From Fodinibius sp052060035 (lineage in GTDB: Bacteria > Bacteroidota > Rhodothermia > Balneolales > Balneolaceae), in assembly GCF_052060035.1 (NCBI RefSeq), contig NZ_JBPOEA010000002.1, positions 372,001 through 436,000 of the forward strand: a stretch of 64,000 bases of DNA. Reading direction: 5' to 3'. The notes beneath the pieces are model-generated. The model was not told where the DNA came from and made no database searches. It saw only the letters and a program-made list of their open reading frames with translations. Below are positions 25,188 to 33,381 of the stretch, one piece after another. The translations under genes and the position numbers were made by a program. Each line of letters opens with the position of its first letter. Position 1 is the first letter of the stretch.

Positions 25188-25523
25188 ATGGCGATAAACA
25201 AAGCGAAACTTTTTGATACTGCTCAAAAACGGGCAGCTGAACTTATGAAGGCACTCGGACACCCTGCACGTATTGCAATTATTGAACTGCTTGCAGAGCG
25301 TGAAGCCTGCATTTGTGGGGATATTACCGAACAACTGCCACTGGCTCAGTCAACCGTTTCGCAACATTTGAAAGCCCTCAAGAAGGCCGGCATTATTAAA
25401 GGAGAAATTGATGGTGTGCGTACTTGTTACTGTCTTGATGAAGAAGGGATAGAGGAAATGGAGACACTTTTGACGCCACTTTTAACAAATATTACAACTG
25501 TAATTAAAGATAACTGCTGCTGA
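25188..25523 (+). CDS. arsR: ArsR-family arsenic-responsive repressor
   Basis: Winged-helix repressor of 111 residues. Helix-turn-helix: LPLAQSTVSQHLKALKKAGIIKG (split by Ser-Gln contacts at about 50-72). The metalloid site candidates are Cys in EACICGDI (about 43-45), Cys in RTCYCL and the C-terminal NCC. The CxC before the recognition helix corresponds to the As(III) site of classic ArsR. It would release the operator directly upstream on binding arsenite. Its stop codon is 1 nt before the arsM start, so the genes are coupled. Confidence 0.92.
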   Translation: MAINKAKLFDTAQKRAAELMKALGHPARIAIIELLAEREACICGDITEQLPLAQSTVSQHLKALKKAGIIKGEIDGVRTCYCLDEEGIEEMETLLTPLLTNITTVIKDNCC

Positions 25524-25524
25524 T

Positions 25525-26430
25525 ATGAGTAACAATGAGAAAACTGCGGACGAACTGAAACAAACAGTAAAAGAAAAATATAGCCAAATTAGTGAACAGT
25601 CACTGGATTTTAATGCCAGCTCGTGCTGCGGAGCGGGTGAGAATTCAGACGAGGTATATAATATCATGACTGATGATTACAGTAAGGTTGAAGGCTACAA
25701 TCCAGATGCCGATCTGGGTCTTGGATGCGGTTTGCCCACGCAATATGCTAAAATAGATGAAGGGGATACGGTTATTGATCTGGGATCAGGTGCTGGAAAT
25801 GACTGTTTTGTTGCCCGCCATGAAGCGGGAGAAAAGGGTAAAGTAATAGGTATCGACTTTGCCGAACCCATGATTGCTAAAGCTCGAAAGAATGCTGATA
25901 AAATAGGCTTTAATAATGTAGAATTTCGTTATGGGGATATTGAAGATATGCCGGTATCCGATAATATCGCAGATGTTATTGTTAGTAATTGTGTGCTGAA
26001 TTTAGTGCCGGATAAACCCAAAGTATTTTCCGAGATTTCCCGCACGCTTAAACCGGGCGGACATTTTAGTATTTCGGATATTGTTTTAGTTGGGGATCTC
26101 CCGGAAGCGCTTCGAGAAGATGCTGAAATGTATGCCGGATGTGTGGCAGGAGCCATCCAAAAACAGAAGTATATGGGCCATATTAAAGAGTTGGGTTTTG
26201 AGAATATTACTATTCAAAAAGAAAAAACTATCACTATTCCCGACGATATTCTGGCCAAATATTTATCTGAAGATGAGATGGAAGAGTTCAAAAATGGTGA
26301 TACCGGTATTTACAGCATCACGGTTTTTGCTCAAAAACCTGCCGACGATTCCGGGGAAGAGGATAGGAATGAGAAAATTGAAATGCTTAGCGATGGACCT
26401 GTTTGTGAGCCGGGATCGGGATGTTGCTAA
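25525..26430 (+). CDS. arsM: Arsenite S-adenosylmethionine methyltransferase
   Basis: Cytoplasmic class I methyltransferase converting As(III) to methylated, partly volatile species. The SAM motif is VIDLGSGAGNDCF, with GIDFAEPMIAKARKNA and NCVLNL further on. Cys residues expected for As(III) binding occur in the SSCCGAG segment near the N-terminus, in NCVLNLV and in YAGCVAGA. The 301-residue protein also ends in a GSGCC tail, which could bind or hand over arsenite. It is encoded between arsR and arsC. A 7-bp dyad (CTAAGGA/TCCTTAG) spans its stop codon. Confidence 0.92.
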   Translation: MSNNEKTADELKQTVKEKYSQISEQSLDFNASSCCGAGENSDEVYNIMTDDYSKVEGYNPDADLGLGCGLPTQYAKIDEGDTVIDLGSGAGNDCFVARHEAGEKGKVIGIDFAEPMIAKARKNADKIGFNNVEFRYGDIEDMPVSDNIADVIVSNCVLNLVPDKPKVFSEISRTLKPGGHFSISDIVLVGDLPEALREDAEMYAGCVAGAIQKQKYMGHIKELGFENITIQKEKTITIPDDILAKYLSEDEMEEFKNGDTGIYSITVFAQKPADDSGEEDRNEKIEMLSDGPVCEPGSGCC

Positions 26431-26490
26431 GGACGTCCCCATATATTTCGTTCCTTAGTTCTGCTGCGTAACATGTACTAATCCCTATAT

Positions 26491-27087
26491 ATGTATTCCA
26501 AACTAAAATCATACATCCAAAATGTTAAAGGCCAAGCAGCAGAAATTGTAGAAAGCCGTAAAGTGCAGCTAACTAATATTGCTGATTATATCAGGGAAAA
26601 AGATGAGGCAAAGCTTACGTTCATCTGTACCCACAACAGTCGACGTAGCCATTTTTGCCAGATTTGGTCGGCGGTGATGGCCGATTATCTCGGTTTAGAT
26701 AATGTCAAAACCTATTCGGGCGGTACGGAGGCCACAGCTTTTAACCGGCGTGCAGTGGAAGCTATACAACGAGCAGGATTAAAGGTCAAGAATCCCGGTG
26801 GAGAAAATCCCAGATATGCAGTGCATTTCGATGATCAAGATGAACCGCTGATCTGTTATTCAAAGCTATTTGACGACTCCTCTAATCCTCAGGAAAGGTT
26901 TGCGGCGGTTATGACCTGTACTGATGCAGACGAAAACTGTCCATTTGTACCAGGAGCCGAGAAAAGATTTTCAATTCCTTATATCGATCCTAAAGAGTCG
27001 GATGGCACACCGCAAGAAGCTGAAACCTATGATAGGCGTTGTAAGCAAATTGCCTCTGAAATGTACTACCTGATGTGCCATGTATAA
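26491..27087 (+). CDS. arsC: Arsenate reductase of the low-molecular-weight phosphatase type
   Basis: Reduces arsenate to arsenite so that it can be exported or methylated. The catalytic loop CTHNSRRSH (Cys-x5-Arg) lies at about residue 46 and is the P-loop of the LMW tyrosine phosphatase fold. Further Cys occur in ICYSK, MTCTDADENCPF and RRCKQ, candidates for the resolving thiols. At 198 residues it is longer than Staphylococcus ArsC (131), with an N-terminal helix of about 40 residues. A phosphatase role cannot be excluded by sequence, but the operon makes arsenate reduction likely. Confidence 0.85.
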   Translation: MYSKLKSYIQNVKGQAAEIVESRKVQLTNIADYIREKDEAKLTFICTHNSRRSHFCQIWSAVMADYLGLDNVKTYSGGTEATAFNRRAVEAIQRAGLKVKNPGGENPRYAVHFDDQDEPLICYSKLFDDSSNPQERFAAVMTCTDADENCPFVPGAEKRFSIPYIDPKESDGTPQEAETYDRRCKQIASEMYYLMCHV

Positions 27088-27235
27088 GTTTCATTTTCCT
27101 ACCTGCCCAGTATGTTACGCTGTATTTATTTCAAAGCTTATAATGAAAAAGAACCTGAAAGAAATACTGAGAAAATCTCAGCAAATGGTTCAGGATGATA
27201 GCTGAATTTCAAACCAATTTTTTCAAAAGAATAAA

Positions 27236-28315
27236 ATGAGTTCATCTGCACCTACGAAAAAAATGAGTTTTCTCGATCGTTATCTAACGCTGTGGATTTT
27301 TGTTGCCATGGGCATAGGAGTAGCGATTGGTTATTTTATTCCATCTACACCTGATTTTATAAATTCATTTAGTAGTGGGTCTACCAACATTCCCATCGCA
27401 ATTGGGCTTATTTTAATGATGTATCCACCGTTGGCCAAAGTGGATTATAAGCTGCTGCCCAAGGTGTTCACGGATGTGAAAGTGCTCAGCATTTCATTAA
27501 TTCTGAATTGGATTGTTGGTCCGGTGCTGATGTTTGCCTTGGCTGTGATCTTTTTGCAGGATTATCCGGAGTATATGGTGGGGCTGATCCTCATCGGTCT
27601 GGCTCGATGTATTGCTATGGTTCTGGTTTGGAATGATTTGGCTGATGGAAGCAGTGAGTATGGCGCGGGACTGGTTGCGCTCAACAGTGTATTCCAGGTT
27701 TTTGCGTACAGTTTCTATGCCTGGATTTTCATTACCAAACTTCCACCACTATTTGGTTTTGAAGGAGCCATCGTCGATATCTCCATATATACCGTAGCTG
27801 AAAGCGTAGCCATCTATCTCGGTATTCCTTTCTTGGCGGGAATGCTTAGCAGATTTGGCTTGGTCCGCTTAAAAAGTAAGGAATGGTACGAGAAAACTTA
27901 TTTACCCGCCATTTCACCGATTACACTTATTGCATTGTTGTTTACTATCGTCATAATGTTTAGCCTCAAGGGAGAACTCATCGTCCAAATACCGATGGAT
28001 GTTGCTCGCATTGCAGTGCCGCTGTTAATCTATTTTGTGGTGATGTTTTTCATAGGCTTTGCCGTGAGCAAAATGATGGGGGCCGAATACGATAAGAATG
28101 CCTCTATTTCATTTACAGCCGCCGGTAATAATTTTGAGCTGGCTATTGCTGTTGCCATTGCGGTATTTGGGCTCAATAGCGGACAGGCATTTGCCGGAGT
28201 AGTAGGGCCGCTAATCGAAGTTCCAGCGCTGATAGGTTTGGTTAATGTGGCATTTTGGCTCAAAGATAAATATTACAAGAAATCAGCTGATCCCAGCTTT
28301 CAGCAGAGTAATTAA
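27236..28315 (+). CDS. acr3: ACR3-family arsenite efflux permease
   Basis: Inner-membrane carrier with ten predicted helices that expels arsenite by proton antiport. Family signature: GLARCIAMVLVWNDLADG with the essential Cys in helix 4, and the later FTAAGNNFELAIAVAIAVFG. The first helix begins RYLTLWIFVAMGIGVAIGYF. The length of 359 residues is usual. It follows arsC after 148 nt, a gap that may contain its own promoter or a lost gene; a 20-codon reading frame at 27143-27205 lies there. No terminator follows. Confidence 0.93.
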   Translation: MSSSAPTKKMSFLDRYLTLWIFVAMGIGVAIGYFIPSTPDFINSFSSGSTNIPIAIGLILMMYPPLAKVDYKLLPKVFTDVKVLSISLILNWIVGPVLMFALAVIFLQDYPEYMVGLILIGLARCIAMVLVWNDLADGSSEYGAGLVALNSVFQVFAYSFYAWIFITKLPPLFGFEGAIVDISIYTVAESVAIYLGIPFLAGMLSRFGLVRLKSKEWYEKTYLPAISPITLIALLFTIVIMFSLKGELIVQIPMDVARIAVPLLIYFVVMFFIGFAVSKMMGAEYDKNASISFTAAGNNFELAIAVAIAVFGLNSGQAFAGVVGPLIEVPALIGLVNVAFWLKDKYYKKSADPSFQQSN

Positions 28316-28467
28316 TTGTGAAAAGTTAAACAACGAGACTCTTTGAAGTATTGTTTGAAAAAAAGAATCTTAGCAGATAACTTTATTTGATATTTTTAAA
28401 TTGGGAACCTTGTAAATTTTAGAATCGTTAAGAAGGGTCAATATAAAATGATAAAGAACAGTGAATT

Positions 28468-28920
28468 TTGGTTTTTGTAACCCGACGATCACATTTTAAT
28501 GCGGCCCATAGATTGCATAATCCCCAAAAATCTGATGAATGGAATCAACAGACGTTTGGAAAATGCAACCATAAAAATTGGCATGGACACAATTATGTGC
28601 TAAAAGTAACCGTTGCCGGAAAGCAGGATAAAGAAACGGGCTATCTTATTGATTTATCTGAATTAAAGGAAATCGTTGAGTCACGCATTATTGAACAATG
28701 TGACCATAAAAACCTAAATCTCGATGTTCCTTTTTTGGATGAGATAATTCCATCAACAGAAAATTTGGTTGAAGTGTTTTTCCAAGAGCTCGAAGAACCC
28801 ATTCGCGAAGCAACCAACCGGCGTGGGTTTTTGTACGAGGTGGAGTTGCAGGAAACCGAACGAAATTCCGCTAAATATTGTCCATATCTCTTAGAAAAAG
28901 AGGTTCCTGCTATCAAGTAA
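28468..28920 (+). CDS. 6-pyruvoyl-tetrahydropterin synthase (PTPS-II type)
   Basis: Converts 7,8-dihydroneopterin triphosphate to 6-pyruvoyl-tetrahydropterin, or in the QueD branch to carboxytetrahydropterin. Zinc ligands are His14, His39 and His41; the catalytic Cys33 is followed by five residues before HGHNY, as in animal PTPS (Cys-x5-HGH), whereas QueD has Cys-x3-HGH. Asp79-His80 in CDHKNLNLD completes the triad and again resembles the animal enzyme. It starts with TTG (28468); no in-frame ATG would keep the N-terminal strand. folE2 follows after 23 nt, so substrate supply is co-encoded. Annotation pipelines would probably call it queD. Confidence 0.85.
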   Translation: MVFVTRRSHFNAAHRLHNPQKSDEWNQQTFGKCNHKNWHGHNYVLKVTVAGKQDKETGYLIDLSELKEIVESRIIEQCDHKNLNLDVPFLDEIIPSTENLVEVFFQELEEPIREATNRRGFLYEVELQETERNSAKYCPYLLEKEVPAIK

Positions 28921-28943
28921 TTTAACAATTGTAGTTTTAACGC

Positions 28944-29843
28944 ATGATTTCGACAGAATTGAAACGACATTACGATCCAACATTTACGGTTTCAGACGAC
29001 TATAAGGCCAGTTTACCCGATTTGCAAAATGGGCCGGCTTCGTTGATTGAAGGTGCTGACGTACCCATCCAACAAGTGGGGATTTCAGGTTTTAAAATGC
29101 CGCTAAAATATCCTCGTCCCGATGGAGAACTGCTGACGCTCGAAACTTCTGTAGATGGGTATGTGGGATTGGAAGCCGGTAAGAAGGGTATCAACATGAG
29201 TCGCATTATGCGATCGTTTTATGATTTTAAGGATGACGTTTTTCATCCCGATAAGCTGGAAGAGATATTGGATACCTATCGCCAAGATCTCGATACAAAG
29301 ACTGCTTATCTGCGGCTTTCTTTTAATTATCCTATCATGCAAGAAAGTTTGCGGTCGGGCTTAGAAGGATATCAATATTATACGGTTTCTATTGAGGGTA
29401 CGATGGATGCGAATGGACATTTTCGCAAGTTTATGCATCTGGATTTTGAATACAGCAGTGCGTGCCCGTGTTCTTACGAACTAAGTGAACATGCTCGTGA
29501 AACAAGAGAAGTAGCCAGTATTCCGCATAGTCAGCGTAGTATTGCCAACTTAACAGTGGAGCTGAACGAAGAAATTTTTATAGAGGATTTGGTAACCCAT
29601 TGCCAGGAAGCGCTTATGACCGAAACCCAGGTTATGGTTAAAAGAGAAGATGAGCAAGCGTTTGCCGAGATGAATGGTGCGTATCAGAAATTTGTAGAGG
29701 ATGCGGCGCGACTATTATATGAGCAGTTACATGAGGAAGAACGTATCCATGATTTTGTAATCCGTTGCACGCATATGGAAAGTTTGCACAGCCATGATGC
29801 GGTAAGCAGAATTTGTAAAGGCGTTAAAAATGGATTACGATAG
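28944..29843 (+). CDS. folE2: GTP cyclohydrolase FolE2 (type IB)
   Basis: Opens and rearranges GTP to 7,8-dihydroneopterin triphosphate, the first step to folate, biopterin and queuosine. Type IB enzymes use various metals and often replace zinc-dependent FolE under zinc limitation. The family motif is Cys174-Pro-Cys176 in SACPCSYELSEHARE, with VGISGFKMPL near residue 45 and HMESLHSHDAV near the end. The length of 299 residues fits. The enzyme directly feeds the PTPS encoded just upstream. A bidirectional terminator follows. Confidence 0.93.
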   Translation: MISTELKRHYDPTFTVSDDYKASLPDLQNGPASLIEGADVPIQQVGISGFKMPLKYPRPDGELLTLETSVDGYVGLEAGKKGINMSRIMRSFYDFKDDVFHPDKLEEILDTYRQDLDTKTAYLRLSFNYPIMQESLRSGLEGYQYYTVSIEGTMDANGHFRKFMHLDFEYSSACPCSYELSEHARETREVASIPHSQRSIANLTVELNEEIFIEDLVTHCQEALMTETQVMVKREDEQAFAEMNGAYQKFVEDAARLLYEQLHEEERIHDFVIRCTHMESLHSHDAVSRICKGVKNGLR

Positions 29844-29862
29844 ACTTTAAGTAACTTATAAT

Positions 29863-29900
29863 AAAAAAGCCCTGAACTTTTAAAGGTTCAGGGCTTTTTT
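29863..29900. terminator. Bidirectional terminator between folE2 and the GH3 gene
   Basis: A 15-bp perfect stem (29863-29877 with 29886-29900) with A6 on one side and T6 on the other serves both converging genes. Confidence 0.93.
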
Positions 29901-29915
29901 TATGAGATTATGAAA

Positions 29916-32273
29916 TTATTTGGACTTTAAATTGATATTTGACGAATCACTTTGTAGGTAAAAGCGGGCATTTTGTGAGCCCACGTGGATAGTAAAGTAT
30001 CCTTCTTCCAGAGTGTTCTGGCCACTAAAGTCCGGATATCCCAAATGTTCCTTGGGATTGATCTTGAACGTTACTTTTTGTTGTTCTCCGGGGTTCAGCT
30101 GTAGGCGTTCGAAGTGGATTAATTCTTTGACAGGTCTCGTGATACGACCTACTTCATCTGTTGCATACCAGAGCACAGTTTCGGTGCCAACACGATCTCC
30201 GGAATTGGTTACGGTTGCTGTAGCAGTTATCTGTTGATCACCAGTGACAGTAGTATCACTTAGGGCAAGGTTATTATAAGAAAAGTTAGTGTAGCTGAGG
30301 CCATGACCGAAATTCCATAGAGCCGTTGTCTTGTCTGCTTGTTCGATGTTATTGGCAATGTCGGCATCAAAATAATAGACCGCACTTGATTTATGGTTAT
30401 ATGGGGCAAAATGACCTACAAATTGTGGGTAAGAGAAGGGGAGTTTTCCACTGGGATTGTAATCACCGCTTAAGACATCCGCAATGGCTTCAGCACCTTC
30501 AAATCCAGGTAATCCGGCCCACATAATAGCCTCAGTACCGTCCACGATATCTGTAATTACACGGGGACGTCCCTCAATCAACACCAGGGCAGTAGGTTTG
30601 CCAGACTGATTTACAGCTCGAATTAAATCTAATTGATCTTCAGGAAGTTTAAGATTGGTTATATTGCCAACGAACTCAGTGTAAGGTTCTTCTCCTGCGG
30701 CAATTACTACGGCATCAGATGATGCAAGTGCTTTATCAAAACGGCTTCTCTGCTTAGAACCTGGAGTTCCTATTGAATCTAAACTTACGATCTTGCTATT
30801 AGAAAATTTGTCCGCAATAGCCTCGCTTATCGTTTTCATGGATTCGGGATAGCGATCTTCCTCGGCACCCTGCCATGCTAAAGTCCATCCCCCGGAAAGG
30901 TTGCTTTTATCATTGGCCGAAGGACCTACAACCAGAATTTGATCTAAATCTTTTGATAAAGGCAAAGTATTGTTTTCATTTTTTAGCAATACCATTGATT
31001 CCCGGGCGGCCTGAAGTGCTTTTTTCTTGTGAGAGTCACTTCCAATGTTATCCAATCCTTTGCCGGTCGGATAGGGATGTTCAAATAGTCCCAACTCAAA
31101 CTTGAGTTTGAGAATACGGCGTACGGATTCATTAATGCGTTCCTCACTGATACGTCCCTCTTCAACCAACGTTAACAGGCTTTCATTAAATTCCAATGAC
31201 TCCGGAGTCATGCTCATATCAACCCCTGCAGTCACAGCTTGATAAGTGGCTTCATCATAATTCCGTGCAGTTTTATGATAGTCAACGAGTTTGCCGATAT
31301 CGGCCCAGTCGGTTACAATGACTCCCTCAAATCCCATTTCATCTCTAAGCAGGTCGGTCAAAAGTTGTTTAGAGCTATGGACCGGTATGCCATTTATTTC
31401 GGCGCTATTCACCATCACTGTTTTAATTCCCGCATCGAAGGCCGCTTGAAAGGGCGGGCGATGGAATTCGTGGATAGTCTGCATCGAAAGATCTACTGGG
31501 GTACGGTCCCAACCTGATCGGGGTACCGAATATCCCAAGAAATGTTTAGCGGTTGCGGCAAGCTTATAAGGGATTATTTGATGATCGTCTTGGTATCCTT
31601 CTACATATGCGCGTCCCAGCTCTGATGCCAAATGGGGGTCTTCACCAAAGGTTTCATATTGCCGAGCCCAATAGGGGTTTTGACCAAGATCAAGTACAGG
31701 TGCGAAATTCCAGGTATGTCCCAATGGAGCAGATTCAAGAGCCGTAATACGACCATTTTGGTACGAATTTTCGGGATTAAAGGTGGCCCCAATGTTGATG
31801 TTATGCGGAAAAATGGTGCTCCCTTCTACATAACTTGCACCGTGTATATGATCAATGCCATAGATAACCGGAATTCCCAATCGTGTTTCTTCAACGGCGA
31901 TACGCTGAAGTTCTTTCACATAATTTACCCATTGATTGGGAGGTACGGCTTCTCCATTCAGGAAAGAACCAATATGATGATTTTGTAATAAATTTCGCGC
32001 TTTTTCCGGGTCTAAGTTGACATCTCTTTGTTCACCTTTTTGGTTAATTAGCGTAATGTTAAGCTGGGTCATCTGCCCCACCTTTTCTTCCAGAGTCATC
32101 CGACCAATTAGATCATCAATACGTTTGTCAATAGAAGCAGAAGCGTCAAGATATGTTTGTGCTGATGCGGAGTGGTTAATACCAAGAATCAGTAAAAGAC
32201 TGAATAATGAACTCAAAAGGAAAGCCTTTGACCGACAGGTTTTCTTAGCGGGTAAAGTGGATTGGAAATACAT
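29916..32273 (-). CDS. bglX: GH3 beta-glucosidase (BglX-like)
   Basis: Secreted exo-acting glycosidase that releases glucose from beta-gluco-oligosaccharides. Signal peptide 1-39 (ends SASAQ), then the GH3 TIM-barrel with DHIHGA, TAKHFLGY and the nucleophile Asp322 in VIVTDWADIG. The alpha/beta sandwich follows with ENNTLPL and GEEPYTE, where the distal Glu may be the acid/base. A fibronectin-III-like domain is at the C-terminus (VTNSGDRVGTE). The 785-residue length is typical. It is divergent from the sigma/FecR/SusCD genes and completes that locus as the oligosaccharide-trimming enzyme. Confidence 0.92.
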   Translation of the reverse strand: MYFQSTLPAKKTCRSKAFLLSSLFSLLLILGINHSASAQTYLDASASIDKRIDDLIGRMTLEEKVGQMTQLNITLINQKGEQRDVNLDPEKARNLLQNHHIGSFLNGEAVPPNQWVNYVKELQRIAVEETRLGIPVIYGIDHIHGASYVEGSTIFPHNINIGATFNPENSYQNGRITALESAPLGHTWNFAPVLDLGQNPYWARQYETFGEDPHLASELGRAYVEGYQDDHQIIPYKLAATAKHFLGYSVPRSGWDRTPVDLSMQTIHEFHRPPFQAAFDAGIKTVMVNSAEINGIPVHSSKQLLTDLLRDEMGFEGVIVTDWADIGKLVDYHKTARNYDEATYQAVTAGVDMSMTPESLEFNESLLTLVEEGRISEERINESVRRILKLKFELGLFEHPYPTGKGLDNIGSDSHKKKALQAARESMVLLKNENNTLPLSKDLDQILVVGPSANDKSNLSGGWTLAWQGAEEDRYPESMKTISEAIADKFSNSKIVSLDSIGTPGSKQRSRFDKALASSDAVVIAAGEEPYTEFVGNITNLKLPEDQLDLIRAVNQSGKPTALVLIEGRPRVITDIVDGTEAIMWAGLPGFEGAEAIADVLSGDYNPSGKLPFSYPQFVGHFAPYNHKSSAVYYFDADIANNIEQADKTTALWNFGHGLSYTNFSYNNLALSDTTVTGDQQITATATVTNSGDRVGTETVLWYATDEVGRITRPVKELIHFERLQLNPGEQQKVTFKINPKEHLGYPDFSGQNTLEEGYFTIHVGSQNARFYLQSDSSNINLKSK

Positions 32274-32311
32274 AAACGTGAGGTTCTGAAATTAATATTT
32301 GATAATATTGC

Positions 32312-32334
32312 TTCCAATACATATTAGGTTGGAA
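32312..32334. repeat. Inverted repeat in the GH3-sigma spacer
   Basis: TTCCAA (32312-32317) and TTGGAA (32329-32334) lie 39 bp upstream of the GH3 start, a possible operator. The remaining 32274-32668 spacer (395 nt) is AT-rich. TTTTG (32453-32457) and TATCTTTT (32475-32482) make a weak promoter pair facing the sigma gene. I see no small gene or stable RNA in it. Confidence 0.3.
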
Positions 32335-32668
32335 CATAATTACCCGTATATGTAATTCAGAAGTTGTTTAAATTTCAGAACGACGGAACGCCTTGAAGCT
32401 AATATAAGATTTAGCAAGTATCAAGAATGGTTACTTTTTATTTGCATAATCGTTTTGCTCTAATAAGTTATTAGTATCTTTTCCAACTAATAATTGTTTT
32501 TTTTGGAGGCGTATGAGGAGTAAGTATCAAAGAACTTTTTTATCCTTTTGAGGAAAGTAAAACCCACTTGTACTTGATGAAGTAATCATATCAAAATAGG
32601 TTGATATTTTAGCCTTCAATAAAAAATATCGGCCATATATTTAATTAAATAATGATTCCGGGATACTA

Positions 32669-33235
32669 ATGGGATCCAACCAGCAACATTATGATGAGCT
32701 AAAGTATCTTTGGGAAAAGTTGTGTAATAACGATAAAAAAGCGTTAGGAAAACTTTTCACGAAGACTTTCGACTCGCTCTACAACTACGGTTATCGCATT
32801 GTTTCTCGTCCCGAATATGTTCGTGATGCTATTCAGGAAGTATTTTTTCAATTATGGAAATATCGAAAAAACCTTAAGCAGCCAACCTCTGTACGTGCCT
32901 ACCTTTTTGTATCGTTGCGTCGTGAATTATTGAATAAAAAAGAAGCTCGTAAACGAAGAGAAGAGATCGATCATAAATACGTATCGGAAGAGTTCGATCC
33001 ACTTTTGAAATATCAGGAGTGGAAAGAAATTCTGGAGTTGGATGAAGAGGAGAACAGAGAACTGAAGAGTGCAATAGAAAAACTGTCACCCCGCCAGCGA
33101 GAAGTGATTTACTTAAAATATTATGAAGGACTCTCGACCGTAGAACTTACCGGGATCTTGAATATCCGCGCACAAAGCATCTACAATTTGGCTTATGATG
33201 CAATAAATAAATTGGAATCTTACCTTGACAGATAA
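32669..33235 (+). CDS. ECF sigma factor of the SusCD/FecR type
   Basis: RNA polymerase sigma-70 family protein of 188 residues with region 2 (FDSLYNYGYRIVSRPEYVRDAIQEVFFQLWKYR, split around the core DAIQEVFFQLW) and region 4 (LSPRQREVIYLKYYEGLSTVEL then a helix-turn-helix). It belongs to the group that is controlled by a FecR-like anti-sigma factor and a TonB-dependent transducer. The fecR gene follows after 146 nt. Its target is most likely the susC promoter region of this locus. Confidence 0.92.
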   Translation: MGSNQQHYDELKYLWEKLCNNDKKALGKLFTKTFDSLYNYGYRIVSRPEYVRDAIQEVFFQLWKYRKNLKQPTSVRAYLFVSLRRELLNKKEARKRREEIDHKYVSEEFDPLLKYQEWKEILELDEEENRELKSAIEKLSPRQREVIYLKYYEGLSTVELTGILNIRAQSIYNLAYDAINKLESYLDR

Positions 33236-33381
33236 GAAATAGGAGTTTTTTAATATTCTATAAATAACTGTCTTGCAATAGTTTAGGCAGATATTACTTC
33301 CTCATCATAGAAAAAAAGAAAAAAATTGAGTAGAAACAGAGTTGGGAGCTCTCTTTAATAATAGAAATCGAGGATAATCTA

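Noticed and set aside
27143..27205. 20-residue reading frame (MKKNLKEILRKSQQMVQDDS) between arsC and acr3
   Set aside because: It has an ATG and a helical, charged composition, but it is too short to judge without comparison to relatives. It could be a remnant of a deleted gene; not annotated.
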